NCBI RefSeq assembly: GCF_037975245.1
Contig: NC_092564.1
Span: 12,114,484 to 12,178,483, forward strand
Source of the DNA: Apostichopus japonicus
Taxonomy: Eukaryota > Echinodermata > Holothuroidea > Aspidochirotida > Stichopodidae
Direction: 5' to 3'
Length of the DNA: 64,000 bases
Part shown: positions 11,423 to 24,453 of the stretch, piece after piece
How positions within the stretch are numbered: the first letter of the stretch is position 1
How the letters are laid out: the number at the start of each line of letters is the position of its first letter
Position numbers and translations under genes: made by a program
The notes under the pieces: model-generated
Databases searched by the model: none
The model's input: only the letters and a program-made list of their open reading frames with translations
Told to the model about the DNA's origin: nothing

Positions 11423-14027
11423 CTTAAATTAGAGAAAAAAAACATTGAAAAAGATAGAAAATGACACATTCTATTGATTGGCTTCAAATTAGCAGCATTT
11501 TAGTTTGGAAATCTTAAGATATTTATAACTGAACATAATCCAGTTAACAGTTGCAACTCATTAGTTTAATTATTATCCTAGCTTCATTTTAAATATAAAT
11601 AAATAAAGAATGACACACACACACGCACATTGACTTTTGGAGGATACCTTGGTTAACCATACAGCAAAATAGATATCTCACACAAAGTATTACGTTACTT
11701 TTCAGATATTTTTTATACAGGAAAACAAACATTATTCTTGCTAAGACAGACCCGGTTTATACATAACTTATAATGAGTTAGGTTAGTATTCAACACGTTA
11801 CATCTTGACCATCCTGCATAGAACATATGTCAACACGGCCGCCATGTTTGATAACGAGCGACCGAATTTTACTTGATATTATGTCAAAGTTTATAGACAT
11901 ATATGCTTTATAACAGGGTTGTCCAACCTACGGCCCGCGGGCCACAGTCCGGCCCGCCGCAGGGTTGCGTCCGGCCCGCCAGAGATGCTCTACGGTGCGA
12001 AATTTTAGTGAGCAGATTTATTGATAACAATTTGAAGCTATATAATTAATCAGTCGAACCTTCTGGGTCCAAAAAACTGCATACAGATCAGTTTGTGTGA
12101 CACTCTCTTAGCGGAGGGGGGGGGGGGGCGGCTGAACTTTATTCATCTGTTTTATCAGGAAGGAAAATAAATCAGTGCGCTCCGCGTGCAGTGCTCACAT
12201 TTTGTTGCCTTGGGCTTCGGGCAAAAATATCGAAAAATCGAGCGTAGGGTTCATGCGGCCCCCTCCTTCATCATAATCATTCCATGTGGCCCTCCTCTGC
12301 AAAAGGTTGGACAACCCTGCTTTATAACTATTTATACTACAAATAAACGATGACAGCCAGGTGCATAGCGAGGAATTTGCCAAGGGAGGGCGAAACCTGC
12401 TGGCAAACTATCTAAGCGTATAGCGCCACTATGAGTTGGCGCGAAGGGTACAAGAAAATTTTGGCCGAAAATGCTTCCAAGATCGCTGGAAATGGCACTT
12501 CCCAGGCCTTTATAAGTTGCATCTAAGCATTCTCTATTTTGAAATTACTAGCGATATCATAAACAATATACCAAAAAAAACATTTTAAAAAATCCAAAAA
12601 ATATGCTCAAGGGGGGGGGTGGTCGCCGCCTTCGCCCCCCCCCCCCTTTGGCTACGCGCCTGATGACAGCTACGTGGAGTCGACAGGTTTGAGCAAACTG
12701 ACATTATTGAAAGGAACCCAACAACACTTTTGCTATTACACGATGTGATTATTTCGTTACCCTGCTTGGCTATTTGTGAGTGACGTTTATATCTGCTTAA
12801 GAAAACTTGCAAAGGTTTGTAAATGAAGTCATATGTAAGTAGATTATATAATGAAAGCACAAAGTAGTAACGAAGTGACTATGATATCACGTCCTATTAG
12901 TACACTCTATATATGCTGTAGGAATAAGCGACTACAAACGCTATATTTAAAATCGTTTTAAATGTGCTTACTTGTTGGAGACAAGAACAATATTATACGA
13001 ACTTAACATTAAAAAAAAACTCACCCAAAATTATAAAAGGCATTGAGATGATCACGAGGTTGGTCTGCACCCCACAGAAACTGAGCAATCCCACTGATGA
13101 CACCACCGCAAGAAATACCGACAACACACCCAAGATACCAATCCACGGTTTGCTTTGAACTCCGTCGCGAATCATGATACAAGAAAGGCTCGCGAAGGTC
13201 ACCATAATGAGAAATGTCCCGATCAAGTAAGGCACGGAATCGACTGCTATATCGAATTGAGACTCATCAAGTGAGGTCGAGGTAAAACCGTATACCTTAA
13301 TGAGGTCAAATTCTGAAGATTCGAGCAAGTTTATGACCAAACTCTCCCAATCTTTAGAAAGTTGGTTGACTCCCACGGGTGCACTCCTTAGGTAGAAGGT
13401 TAGTAATATTGCATCAGCGTGCACGAGTTGGTTCTCTTCTACACGAACCCCTCCGAAAAAAGGTTCGATTAAATAGCGAGAGCCGTCTGCAGCGGTAAAG
13501 CTTGGAAACGGTAGTTGGATTATCGGACCACTTAAGTCAAGATAATACCGTAACGATACACTTACAGGATTTGGGAAACAATCACCTCTCCACTGATTAC
13601 ATAAATCTGAATAATTCAAAGGATGTGAATAACCTGCAGGAGGGTCAATTTCAGATTTTGTTATGACGTCATCTAAGTCTAAAACAGAAGCAACGTGTTC
13701 TTGCCGCAGAATGTTGCCGCCATCTTTCGAAGTGATTGCTATGGCAACGGTTCTATGATTGAGATATATCAACCGATTGGGTAAAATGTTGAGATCATTC
13801 ACGGGAAAGAGATGATGTAAGTTCTCTGTCTCGTTTCTGGCTCGACTATTTACAGGTGTAAATAAGTACTCGGTATCATTTTGAAAGGCAATGTTGCGAA
13901 TTCCTATCCCAAGTACAGCGGTGATTAATAACGTAGTGAAAATGATGAGAAGAGGAAAGCGACAAAGAATTCGAGAATAGGCTCGAAATGATTTCCGGAG
14001 CAACCGCTCGATACCTTGAAACGCCAT
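9807..14027 (-). CDS. Patched domain-containing (PTCHD3-like) 12-TM protein, gene A (two exons)
   Basis: Exon 1 is 14027..13025 and exon 2 is 11422..9807; joined in phase 1 they encode 872 residues ending HIRHSLRRFH. The start at 14027 is chosen because it lies in an ACCATGG context and aligns with the start of paralogue B; an in-frame ATG nine codons upstream (14054) is less likely. The family is RND-type patched/dispatched-like membrane proteins, presumed lipid or sterol movers, but the substrate of PTCHD3-like members is not known. Visible order: TM1 at about 24-43; a large Cys-containing lumenal/extracellular loop; TM2-6 (about 266-424, the sterol-sensing-type block); a cytosolic linker; TM7 about 500-522; a second large loop; TM8-12 about 708-862. 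GIGLDDMF at 335-342 (TM4) and GFSVD at 771-775 (TM10) are the RND-type acidic residues expected for proton-coupled function. Donor GTGAG and acceptor TTTAAG|GT are consistent. No frame break seen. Confidence 0.92.
11914..12319. mobile_element. hAT-type MITE in gene A intron (406 bp)
   Basis: Ends CAGGGTTGTCCAACC and GGTTGGACAACCCTG with perfect 8-bp duplication CTTTATAA at 11906-11913 and 12320-12327. The subterminal GGCCCGCGGGCC block is common in hAT non-autonomous elements. No coding sequence. Confidence 0.93.
12358..12662. mobile_element. hAT-type MITE in gene A intron (305 bp)
   Basis: Ends CAGGTGCATAGCGAGG and CTACGCGCCTG; perfect 8-bp duplication ATGACAGC at 12350-12357 and 12663-12670. 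Carries, in reverse, the same right-end module (TGGCGCGAAG, CTATCTAAGCG) seen in the larger elements. A related copy is embedded inside 3792-5747 and 27728-29646, ending near 4524 and 28431. Confidence 0.92.
13025..14027 (-). CDS. Gene A exon 1 (TM1 to start of TM4)
   Basis: 1003 bases, ending in phase 1 inside the glycine codon of GIGLDD. It encodes TM1, the first large loop with FFGG and paired Cys residues, TM2 and TM3. The donor is G|GTGAGTT on the minus strand at 13024. The segment is intact and aligns throughout with exon 1 of paralogue B. Confidence 0.92.
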
Positions 14028-14329
14028 GGTATGGTTCGTTATGTATACTCTCAATCGTGAAACCTGCAGCTAGCTTCTGATACAGCCCAGTTTATTCCAT
14101 ATATACATACAGCACAGTTTAGTCCGTTAGATTATGACCTGTATGAAGTAATTAAAACGTGATCCGTCATAATGCACTGTTAAAACATCAATGTAATGGC
14201 AGCCTAACAAAACTTACAGAAAATCCCATTGTACAGTTTACATGAATAAATAAATAAATATATATACGAAACAAGGCTATATGCCTCTTTCGGCAGAATA
14301 AATATAAATATATAAATATATATATATAT

Positions 14330-14668
14330 ATACACGGGCCACCCGCTTTGTACGCGGACACCCTAACCAACTATAGGCTATGGACGCTGATTGTATGTCC
14401 AGAGGTTCGAAACCGGTAAGGAAGGTCGTAATTTCACTGTAGGCGTTTGACACCTGTATCAGACAATACTCTGTTCTGTTTTTGGTAACATATTTTGCCT
14501 TACTCTAGAGATCAAACATGATGTTAACCAACTCGAAAATCATTTGTGATTCCTAAAGCCGGATCTCGAAAGAGATACTTTGAACAGACTTTATGTTAAT
14601 GAAATAGAGGTAAACGACAAAGGCAAATGAATATATATAAATGAAAACGTAATGAAAAGGAAAATCCA

Positions 14669-14670
<2 letters not shown>
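14330..14670 (-). mobile_element. tRNA-like SINE family 2, fragment
   Basis: The minus strand carries TAGTTGGTTAGGGTGTCCGC (A-box region) but the B-box half is cut by a TA array at about 14300-14330. Upstream sequence with GGTTTCGAACCTCTGG and AGCCGGATCTCGAAAG matches the copy at 17660-18000. Confidence 0.75.

Positions 14671-14733
<63 letters not shown>
14670..14733. repeat. TA dinucleotide array
   Basis: About 64 bp of pure TA, with a second array at 14806-14857 interrupted by one C. Gives false Ile-Tyr frames. Confidence 0.95.
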
Positions 14734-14736
<3 letters not shown>

Positions 14737-14742
14737 CCTGTC

Positions 14743-14804
14743 ATCTATAAACTGTACATATCCATACCTATTTCTGCTTGTTACTAATATCCGCCTGTCA
14801 TATA

Positions 14805-14856
<52 letters not shown>

Positions 14857-15764
14857 CCATACCTTTCTGATTGTTTCTCATATCCGTCTGTCATCTATAA
14901 ACTGTACATATCCAGTCCTTTTTGGTTGTTACTCGTATTCGCCTCAGTATATGGTAATGTTTTTATATACAGTGGTCTGGAATAATACATGTTAACCAAG
15001 GAAGCATGTAGACGTTGTTCTACAATACAAAATTTGCTTACACCATTACACTGTACTGTACTTTACCATTGCATGATTGTTGAAATATGGATGGGTCCTT
15101 TGACGTGTATCACACATTATTGTTTGGTATTGTGCCAATTTACTCACCTTCCAAGCATAGCCTGGAGGACAATGAAAATTGCATAATACAAAACGCCAAG
15201 ACTTTTTTTCTTTTCTTTTAAGCTGTTGATGCTGGACAATAATCGTTTCGTCACGCAAGTGTCATATATCTCGTGCATTTCTATAGGAGTTCTCTACACT
15301 TTTGGCGTATACTATACTTACTATGTGCAATGTACAGGTTAGAAGTGTAGTACACCTCACGAAAGTGTAGTGGTATACTCGAGCCCGTTCTATACTCGAG
15401 TACATTTTGTCGTACTCGTAATCGGGACTGTGTGCTCGTACTCGCAGGATGCAAATATCATGGACTCATAGCATATACACTCGTGTAGTTACATCATTTC
15501 CCAACATGCAATGTACAGGGAGATGAGATATTGGACTTCACATGTGGCGAAGTGTGTGTGTGTGTGCGGGTGGGTGTGTGTGAATTGGTCTTTTATTTGA
15601 ATTTCTTATAACATAGTCAATTCAAAGTATCTCTTTCGAGAGCCAGCCTTAGGATTCACATTTGATTTTAGTTGGTTAGCATCATGATTGATCTCAAGAG
15701 TAAGGCAAAATATGTCACCAAACAGTTCTACGTGAGGTTAGCAATGTCAAACACGAACGAAGTA
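14743..15764. other. No gene recognised
   Basis: After a second TA array there is a diverged direct repeat (CTGTCATCTATAAACTGTACATATCCA at 14738 and 14890). A GTGTGTGTGTGCGGGTGGGTG tract lies near 15551. Confidence 0.5.
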
Positions 15765-15772
15765 ATAATCAC

Positions 15773-16151
15773 CAAGGGCGTAGGAACCGGGGGGCTGGGG
15801 GGGCGCCAGCCCCCCCCCCCAGTGAAAAATGTGGAGGGGCGGAAGTATCATTCCGCCCCCCCCCCCGCTCCGCAAGTCAGAAAACCCCTTTTTCATTTCC
15901 AAATGAGAAAAAAATCTCATTTGGAGCACCAAATTGCATCTAAGGCCAGGTGAAAATACAAAATTAAGTTTACAAAATGGAGTGGGTGTTGAAGTGTGCT
16001 ATATTGCACCAAATTGCATCTGAGGCCACCCGGAAATGCAAAAAATTCCAAAGGGGAGGGGGACACCCCCTCCCCTTAGACCCCTCCCCCAGGCCGGCCA
16101 TCAGTCTTCAGCCCCCCCCCCCCCACTCAAAAGTACCTTCCTACGCCACTG
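15773..16151. mobile_element. hAT-type MITE, sibling copy 1 (379 bp)
   Basis: Ends CAAGGGCGTAGGA and TCCTACGCCACTG, with 8-bp duplication ATAATCAC at 15765-15772 and 16152-16159. Nearly identical to 19918-20291 except for C-run lengths. Contains GGCTGG..CCAGCC stems and twice ACCAAATTGCATCT. Confidence 0.95.
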
Positions 16152-16159
16152 ATAATCAC

Positions 16160-17520
16160 AATCATATTGCATTTACAGTAAGACAGTTTACAAATATATT
16201 CAAATAAAGATACACGCAATGGATGTATATGTGCTATTTGTTTTGCTCATATTATACAGCAAATATTGAACAAGTAAGAATGCTTATAACAAAATTCCGG
16301 ATGGATAAGTAATCACCTTTAGAAATGCCAAGTTGATTGTTCTGTGAAATACCACGTTGTTGAGACCTTGAATAATTGTACTAGGTAGCAACAATAGTTA
16401 ATTGTTAATTTCAAAAACAACCCACGTCATTGCAATAAACTATCAGCTATATCACGCATATGGAGCATGACACAACAACAGCCGGGTCAACCAACCCCTT
16501 CCAAAATGAGGGTAAAATACATGATTATGGCGCTTTTCGTGACTCTGCTCAGTACGATATGTAATGATATGACTCGAAGCAGAATAAAGTGTTATTTTTC
16601 ACTCAATCATCCCAGAGTCCGTTAGACCGCATACATGTGGTTGCGTCCAACTGATTTATTTATCTGCAGTATTGACAAAATTCAAACGTGAGAAGCCACA
16701 GACTGTAAACTTAAAAGTTATACAAAAGTTTGAAAAATCCGATTTCATTTTCCATAAAAAAACTGTCATGTATACATTTAAATTAATTTTTCAAGAGAGT
16801 TATTCTAAAATTTAAACTATAGATATGATTGTGAATATTGATTAGTGTAGAGAAGCCCTGAAATTAGATTATTCTTCGGTAGTTGCCCATCCAATAGTAT
16901 ATATTATATTTTCAAGTTTATTATCAGTATACATATACAGACACACAAATACATTTCTGTGATATAAAGTATTCATCACACTCATGAATCAAAGCAAACA
17001 TAAATCTAATGCATGGTTTCTGAAAGTAGTTTAGAGAGAATTTGCAACCTCAAAAATTGATATTTTTGAGATGTCAAAATCAGGAACTTAAAGCAACAGA
17101 CGGTGTTTTGTAGTAAATAACACAGAAATGTAAGTTTTTGTCTGTATACATTGATAATGCAAAAACTTATATGATTAATTCGAAATAAATTGCGATTGAG
17201 CAAAGGAAGAGAATACTTGTTGTAAAGCCGTTACATCTTGTGGATTCTCACATAGATCCTTTCTTAAATTGGTGATTGTATCAAGTTCCTTAAACTAAGG
17301 ATTCTAGTACTTGATTGGTTACGTCAATGTGTCATTATAGTCTGAGTAAGGTACATAAAGTAGACCAAATCAATACAAATAATTGAATAAAATCATATCT
17401 TGTGTTTTATGGTTCCGTTCTCTGCCTAGCTACGTGTACTATATGAACTGTTTTGTGGTGTAGATATAGTGTAGGCTGTACGGAACAGCCCAAAGTTGAA
17501 AAGGAACATACAGTTAAGTG
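16160..17520. other. No gene recognised
   Basis: AT-rich intergenic DNA with short open frames only; no repeat structure was picked out. Confidence 0.5.
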
Positions 17521-17523
17521 TTA

Positions 17524-18230
<707 letters not shown>

Positions 18231-18249
18231 TACGTAATGGGTAGAGGTG

Positions 18250-19909
18250 GTTTTATTAATCCCTCTCTAGATATAGATATATCGCGATTATGTATCCACA
18301 TTTGTTTGAATGTTGCCTTACCCTGGTGCATTCTGTTCTTTTCAAAAGGACGAAATTTGAACGATGAAATAAAGACATGAGACCCTGGGCTACTTTATAA
18401 GTTGCATACGATCTTCTAAGAAACGTTAACAATTTCTTTAATAAAATATGTTTACTTTACTTTACTCTATTTTATCATGTTGTGAAGCAATGTATATATC
18501 CCTTCATATAACAGGATACATAGATTGAGACTGAACCAGGAATACTCGTAAATTAAAAGAAACCGAGGATTGAAGTTTCATTTGGATTCTACCGAAACAT
18601 CACACGAACGGAACGATTGAGGCAGTCTGAATAGCGATACCTATTAATTTTGTATTAATATTTAAAAAAAAATGAACACGATATATTGACATAACTACCA
18701 TATAACAATTCCTTGATGCTAAGGTTCTAAATGCCTACAGCTGTGTTTGTATCAAGCATGGCTTTGTTAGAATATCATTGCTCATTTCGTTCAAATGAAT
18801 CCGTCAAACTTAAAGGTAGGCATTTGCTGAAACAAAGAACATATCTCTCTTTCTGGCTTCATTTTCATTCGTTATCATCTCTGTTTGTGTTTTCATTGAT
18901 TCATTATGGGTTGTATACTATTTACATATTTATAGATATTACTGCTAATTCTCATTGATCATTATACTGTCAGAGACGTCGACAAGAACATTTGGAAGGG
19001 GTGAAGAGGAGGGGTGTTGTCGGGTAATTGGAGAGAAGACGAACTCACGAAACTATCGACGAATTAATTAATGCTGCGGATGTTTAATGTAGCAGATTGG
19101 TTCTTGATCTGGATATTGGATATTAGGATAAAGAAAACCGAGATATCGATAGGACCAAGTGTCGGTGTCCACTTATAGTTGATTTGGCTGAGAGTGAACA
19201 GTCAAAGGAACATAAAGTACCCAGGTAAGGCAAGCTATGATCATTGTGTTCATATATACATATGAGGTGTACTACACCTCATATGTATATATGACCAACT
19301 ATATAGCCTACCGGTTACTGCTGTACTGCGTTGTCTAGTAGAAATTAAGCCTATACTTGTAGAATGGCATACACTGTAAACGTATATAAAGCTATACATG
19401 GGTCTTGTTTGTTCAATAACCTTACATTAGGTCCCGGGGCCGCGTGGGTATTTTACTTCCACAATCAATGTGGACATTGGCCTGTCTTTATCACCCCCCC
19501 CGCCCCCCCCCAAAAAAAGATGAAATAACAGCCAGCATTTGACTTCAACGAAAGAATAAACATGAGAAATCTTATTTCTACTTTGAAATTAGCACCTGAC
19601 AGGTAGTTACCTACACGTAATTACCTCGAGTATCGGAACGTGACATACAGCATGCTATACTGCGGTGGTACCATAAATTGACCATTGCATTCTGAATTCA
19701 AAGAGCCAAAACTTAGACAATGGCCGTTACCTTGACCTTGACCGTTAGTGGTAGAGAACTATTAACAGTTTTGAAAACGAAATTCATCGTCGTTGCTTTA
19801 CCTTGATACTACTTCCAAACAATGAAATATAGACGTAATAATACACTAGCAATCAGCTACCAGAAATATAGTAGAAACCCACAAGGGCTTATATGGATTA
19901 ACACTTACA
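18250..19909. other. No gene recognised; one perfect palindrome
   Basis: Contains the palindrome at 19251-19293 and C-runs near 19493-19510. Nothing coding supported. Confidence 0.5.
19251..19293. repeat. Perfect 43-bp palindrome
   Basis: 21-base arms (CATATATACATATGAGGTGT + A) around a single central C. The GTGTA-C-TACAC core also resembles TACACCTCACGAAAGTGTA near 15352. Confidence 0.95.
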
Positions 19910-19917
19910 CGTCCGGT

Positions 19918-20291
19918 CAAGGGCGTAGGAACCGGGGGGGCTGGGGGGGCGCCAGCCCCCCCAGTGAAAAATGTGGAGGGGCGGAAGTATCATTCCGCCC
20001 CCCCGCTCCGCAAGTCAGAAAACCCCTTTTTCATTTCCAAATGAGAAAAAAAATCTCATTTGGAGCACCAAATTGCATCTAAGGCCAGGTGAAAATACAA
20101 AATTAAGTTTACAAAATGGAGTGGGTGTTGAAGTGTGCTATATTGCACCAAATTGCATCTGAGGCCACCTGGAAATGCAAAAAATTCCAAAGGGGAGGGG
20201 GACACCCCCTCCCCTTAGACCCCTCCCCCAGGCCGGCCATCAGTCTTCAGCCCCCCCCCCCCCCACTCAAAAGTACCGTCCTACGCCACTG
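19918..20291. mobile_element. hAT-type MITE, sibling copy 2 (374 bp)
   Basis: Same ends as copy 1, with 8-bp duplication CGTCCGGT at 19910-19917 and 20292-20299. The very high similarity and intact duplications indicate recent activity. The open frames across it are spurious. Confidence 0.95.
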
Positions 20292-20528
20292 CGTCCGGTG
20301 ATTTATTTTCATAGTACTATTATAATAATCTGATAATAATCATCTGCACTTATTTTTACGACGCTTAAAGCGACCACAAATGTGGTAGATACCGGAAGGG
20401 CTTATGGATTACAACTTACACGTCTGGTGGCTTCCAATTCGACATTACTTTGGAATCTTTTCAATTTAGAAACTCATTTCAAATGGGAAAACCATAGATT
20501 GCTCTTGGATGAAAAACCCGCCTTACTA

Positions 20529-20805
20529 TGACCCGGTCGCGTATATTTTTTCCCAGGACGAACGTGGGCATCGGCCAATCAAATCCCTGGATTCCAAACA
20601 TGTGACGCTTTTTCAAAAAACATGTTCTGAATCTTTTTTCCTATATTTGACCCCAGATTATGAACGACAATCCTTCATTTTCATAGAATTTGAATCCCTA
20701 ACCCATTTTCTAAACCCTAACTCTGATTTCAAACGAATTTGTAAATTCCTGAAAAATCTGAAACCCACGTTCGTCCTGGGGAAAAAAAAACGCGACCCGG
20801 CCGGG
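20529..20805. repeat. Inverted repeat of about 38-bp arms
   Basis: CGGTCGCGTATATTTTTTCC and CAGGACGAACGTGGG at 20534-20571 recur in reverse complement at 20762-20800. Between them is about 190 bp of plain sequence. The right arm abuts a tRNA-like B box (complement of ATCGAATCCGGAAC at about 20808). Confidence 0.85.
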
Positions 20806-20872
20806 TATCGAATCCGGAACCTCCCGATTGCTAAGACCCATTGCTTCAAATGCCACCGCCTTTATCTACTCG
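20806..20872 (-). mobile_element. tRNA-like SINE head (third type)
   Basis: On the minus strand: GGCGGTGGCATTTGAAGCAA, then AGGTTCCGGATTCGATACCC, which fits a T-arm/B-box. The D-arm half lacks a good A box and there is no paired acceptor stem. Lies between a TA array and the inverted repeat. Confidence 0.5.
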
Positions 20873-20875
<3 letters not shown>

Positions 20876-20942
<67 letters not shown>

Positions 20943-20954
20943 TTATATATATAT
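20876..20954. repeat. TA dinucleotide array
   Basis: About 60 bp of TA followed by TTTATTTATATATATA, adjoining a tRNA-like segment. Confidence 0.95.
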
Positions 20955-20959
20955 CCGTC

Positions 20960-22675
20960 TCCAACTAATGTGACTGATTACGCTAGAAATTTAAATAATG
21001 GTTATTTATTTCATAAATGCCATTTTACTGCCATCCTCTAGAAAGTCGCTTTAATTGAATGATTGGCTCATTGTCTCATTTGTCAACCACGTATAATTAT
21101 GATGCGGCCTTGGGAGGTGGGGTGGAGGCTTGAGCCCCCCCCCCCCCGGATAAAATCAGGGGATCATCTCCCACCCCCTCATTTACAAACAGAATAAATT
21201 ACAACAATCCGAGTGTACTGCAGTACATGGATATATTACATATACGTGCGGTACAACCATAACAATCGAACATTACTTGTTTTAAAAGTTGTTTTGAACG
21301 CGCTGTGCATAATATAGCACAATATCGTATCTCAGTACCATCCATTTCATCAACATTTCTCAAAGATGAGGGCTCACCCCAGAGGCGTACAATCAAGAGA
21401 CGGTCTGCCCCGATCGGGTCTGTTATCCTCTCTTGATTCCACCCCTCCCCTCCCCCGCCGCTCCCCCACCCCTCCCCCACCTCTCTCGCCAGGTATTTGG
21501 AGTGAAATTGAGATGATGTCAGTGTACTCCACAGCATATTTATTACCTCCCAGAATAGGCCAGCCAGTCTTGCTACCATCTTACACAAATATCACCACAG
21601 GCCGATATGTAAATATCACCACAGGCCGATATGTAAATATCACCACAGGCCGATATGTAAAAATAATAATAATAAAAGGCTCATATAATCGCACAGATTA
21701 TTACTATCCATGCAGTCTTGTTAAGGCACGTGTGCAATCTGCTTATATATTTGGTGTGGTGACGTCATTGATTCGCTATTTCAGTCAGATCAGGACAGTA
21801 ACAGCAGAATACAAAAACAGACGACACGATCTGGTTCTCAGTCTAAAACTATAATTCGTAAGCTTCGGAATACTTCACCTCCATGGTAACAGTGCCTACA
21901 CAATTACATTCTCTCGCATATAGACATAATGTATCGTAGAAGATTAAACTATATATGATTTAAAATCCGAGTATACAGTTAAAATCAAATTCAAAATATA
22001 CAGATGATATTGGTAAAATCTAATCAGAGAGTTGTCTCTCACATCCCGGTATCCACCGAGAACTGCAATTTCGGAATAGAAGTTTAGGCGAAATATCAAA
22101 TATAGTCTTTTGCCTCATAGAGTATTACAAAGTGAATAGCAATATATATATATATATATATGTAACGAACAAGTTATTTATGTTGTGCATTTCGTTGTAG
22201 GGCTAACTTTACAATCACAAGTCTTGCACTCTATACAGCTGCGGTTTACAGTGTTCGTCAGATAAAAACATCCTCTCACTGTACATGAATTAATGTATAA
22301 AATGATAATATTATAAGGAAAAGTTAGGGAGTTCTTCAAAATCATCAAATTATTCGATATCTCGCTATATATATCATAAAGATACACGTTAGATTAAGCT
22401 AACATCCTTTAAAAATTATTAATATTAGAAACTGATTTATATTGCATTTTGAAGTAAATAAAACTCACACACAAACGAAAATGAATACTTCACGTATTGT
22501 CAACATGATAATATCACTGGACTATGATTAACACAAATTTTTTTCGAGTAAACGGCTTTGAATAGGTCCCTCGGTTAAATCATGACAATATCAGCAGCCT
22601 CAATTTTTGATAGCTAAATATATAAAAATAACATTACGACAATGCGAGCATAATCTTGTGCATGTTTTCTTTTTA
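20960..22675. other. No gene recognised; small repeats
   Basis: Holds a C run at 21135-21148, a C/T-rich stretch at 21440-21485, a 24-bp direct repeat (21588-21661) and a TA run at 22143-22162. Confidence 0.5.
21588..21661 (+). repeat. Tandem repeat, 24 bp unit, three copies
   Basis: AATATCACCACAGGCCGATATGTA-type unit at 21587, 21611 and 21635 with essentially no divergence. Confidence 0.9.
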
Positions 22676-24453
22676 CTAATGTTCGTCAATAACCATGCCT
22701 TCGTTATCCGCGCCTACGGTAGCCGATACCGACCTTGCGTGCGATGCAGATTCTCTTTGGTCATGTCTGTTCTTATCACAGCACGCCTCCCGTAGGTATG
22801 CTACTATCGTGATCATCGCTGGAAGGAATACTAATCCATGTAACATGCCCAAAGTCATTACAAGGGTCATTATTTTGGCAAACGTTCTAAAGATATAACT
22901 TGAAGACCAAAATAACAATGAAACGCCAATAATTGTCGAAAACCCACTTTGTAGAATAGGAAAACCTAATAGGTAAACTGAACGAGAAAGCTTATCGTAA
23001 GCTGAAAGATTTTTCTCTTCAGAGTCCATGACGAAAGCGTATGCGACATGTGCAGAAAAGTCTACACTAAAACCAATACAAAGTACCAGGTTAACCATTG
23101 ATATCGATTCCAAGGCGACACCCCATAACGCCATAAAACCTATTACCCCCAACAAAATGGAGGCGACCGAGAGAGTGACCAAAATACCGACCACAATATT
23201 AGGCATCATAATTAGGGACACAAGTAACATGCTGGCGACTGCAATGCCTAGGGTAAGGACTGTTGTTGGTACGATTATAATGTACTGCTCAGCGAAAACG
23301 AATCCCAATGAAGATGCAATGATGGGAACACCCAAGGCTTCCGTAGCTTCATCGATACTATCGCGAATCCCAAGCAGTAGTTCCTCCTCGTCGACCGAAG
23401 AGAAGGTGTCACCTGACACTAGGATAAACCGGGAGGAGGCTATCTCGCTCTCGTTAAAATTAATATCCAACTGAAATCGTTCGCAACATGGTAACGTTAG
23501 AAAGTCATCCCTTAAAATCCTTACAAATGTCTCTTGATCGACCACCGAGGTGCTAAACCTAACCTGAAGGTATTTCTTGTATTCATCTAACCAAATATCG
23601 GAGACATTACGAGGTTTGACGTGACTCTTTTCGTGAATGTCTATTAAAAACATCTCGATCTTTGCTTGCTCGGAGATGTCCCAGTAGGGAAGCGGCTCGG
23701 TGAAGACGACCGAGACACTAGGGCCAGTCTCTTTGAAATACTTTGATTGTAACGTAAAATAACCGTGAGTCATCGTGCCCTCCTCGGCGATGTTAGCTTG
23801 TTCTAGTCCCATCTCGAGAGTTGTGGAGAAATACACAGCTGCCGCAAGGTAAATGACGTAAGATAAACAGATAACGAGCAGAGAAACCGGTTTGTAAATC
23901 AATTTTGCATAATAATCCCGGAAGAAAATCATCATAGCGTGATGTTTGACGGGCCGCCCTTTTTCGTCATCGTTACTTTCTTGTTGACTCCGGTGGTGGT
24001 GGTGTGCTTGACCATTGGAACGGTTGGTCTCGACATCGGTAGATTCGTATGCTTGACTTTGTGCGTTATTCGGCGTTCTATGCATCATTTGTCCGTTAGT
24101 AAGGTCGTTATTGGATTCATATACATCCACACGGCGATCGATGGGCACACAGGTACATCCATTGCAGTCAAAGTATTCCATGTATCCAAAAAGGACCATG
24201 CAGGCCCCAAAAAATGTGATCTGGTATAAGAAATCGAAAAAGACAGCTACCCCAGTGTACAGACAGAATATTCTTATAGCGGGAATCGGTGATATCGCAC
24301 CGACACAAAACGCCAGGATATCGGTCAGACTAGTTATTGAGATGGAGACTGCGGCATCTTCAAATGTCCCAGCTATTCTATCCACCACTGGCAACGAAGG
24401 GTCTGTTTTCCTCCATGCTGCTATCATGATGAACATATCGTCCAAACCAATAC
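22676..24453 (-). CDS. Gene B exon 2
   Basis: 1778 bases following acceptor TTTCCAG|GT, ending at TAA (22676-22678). It encodes TM4-12 and the long polar C-tail ending MVIDEH. It is open throughout and the plus-strand open frames over it are shadows. Confidence 0.92.

Larger units (their letters stand above)
11423..13024 (-). other. Intron of gene A, carrying two hAT-type MITEs
   Basis: The 1602-bp intron contains two separately inserted non-autonomous elements (11914-12319 and 12358-12662), 38 bp apart, each with its own 8-bp target duplication. The remaining sequence is unremarkable AT-rich DNA with a short CA run near 11615. Confidence 0.85.

Noticed and set aside
20806..20872. Functional tRNA gene
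   Set aside because: Only the T-arm/B-box half is convincing; no closing acceptor stem.
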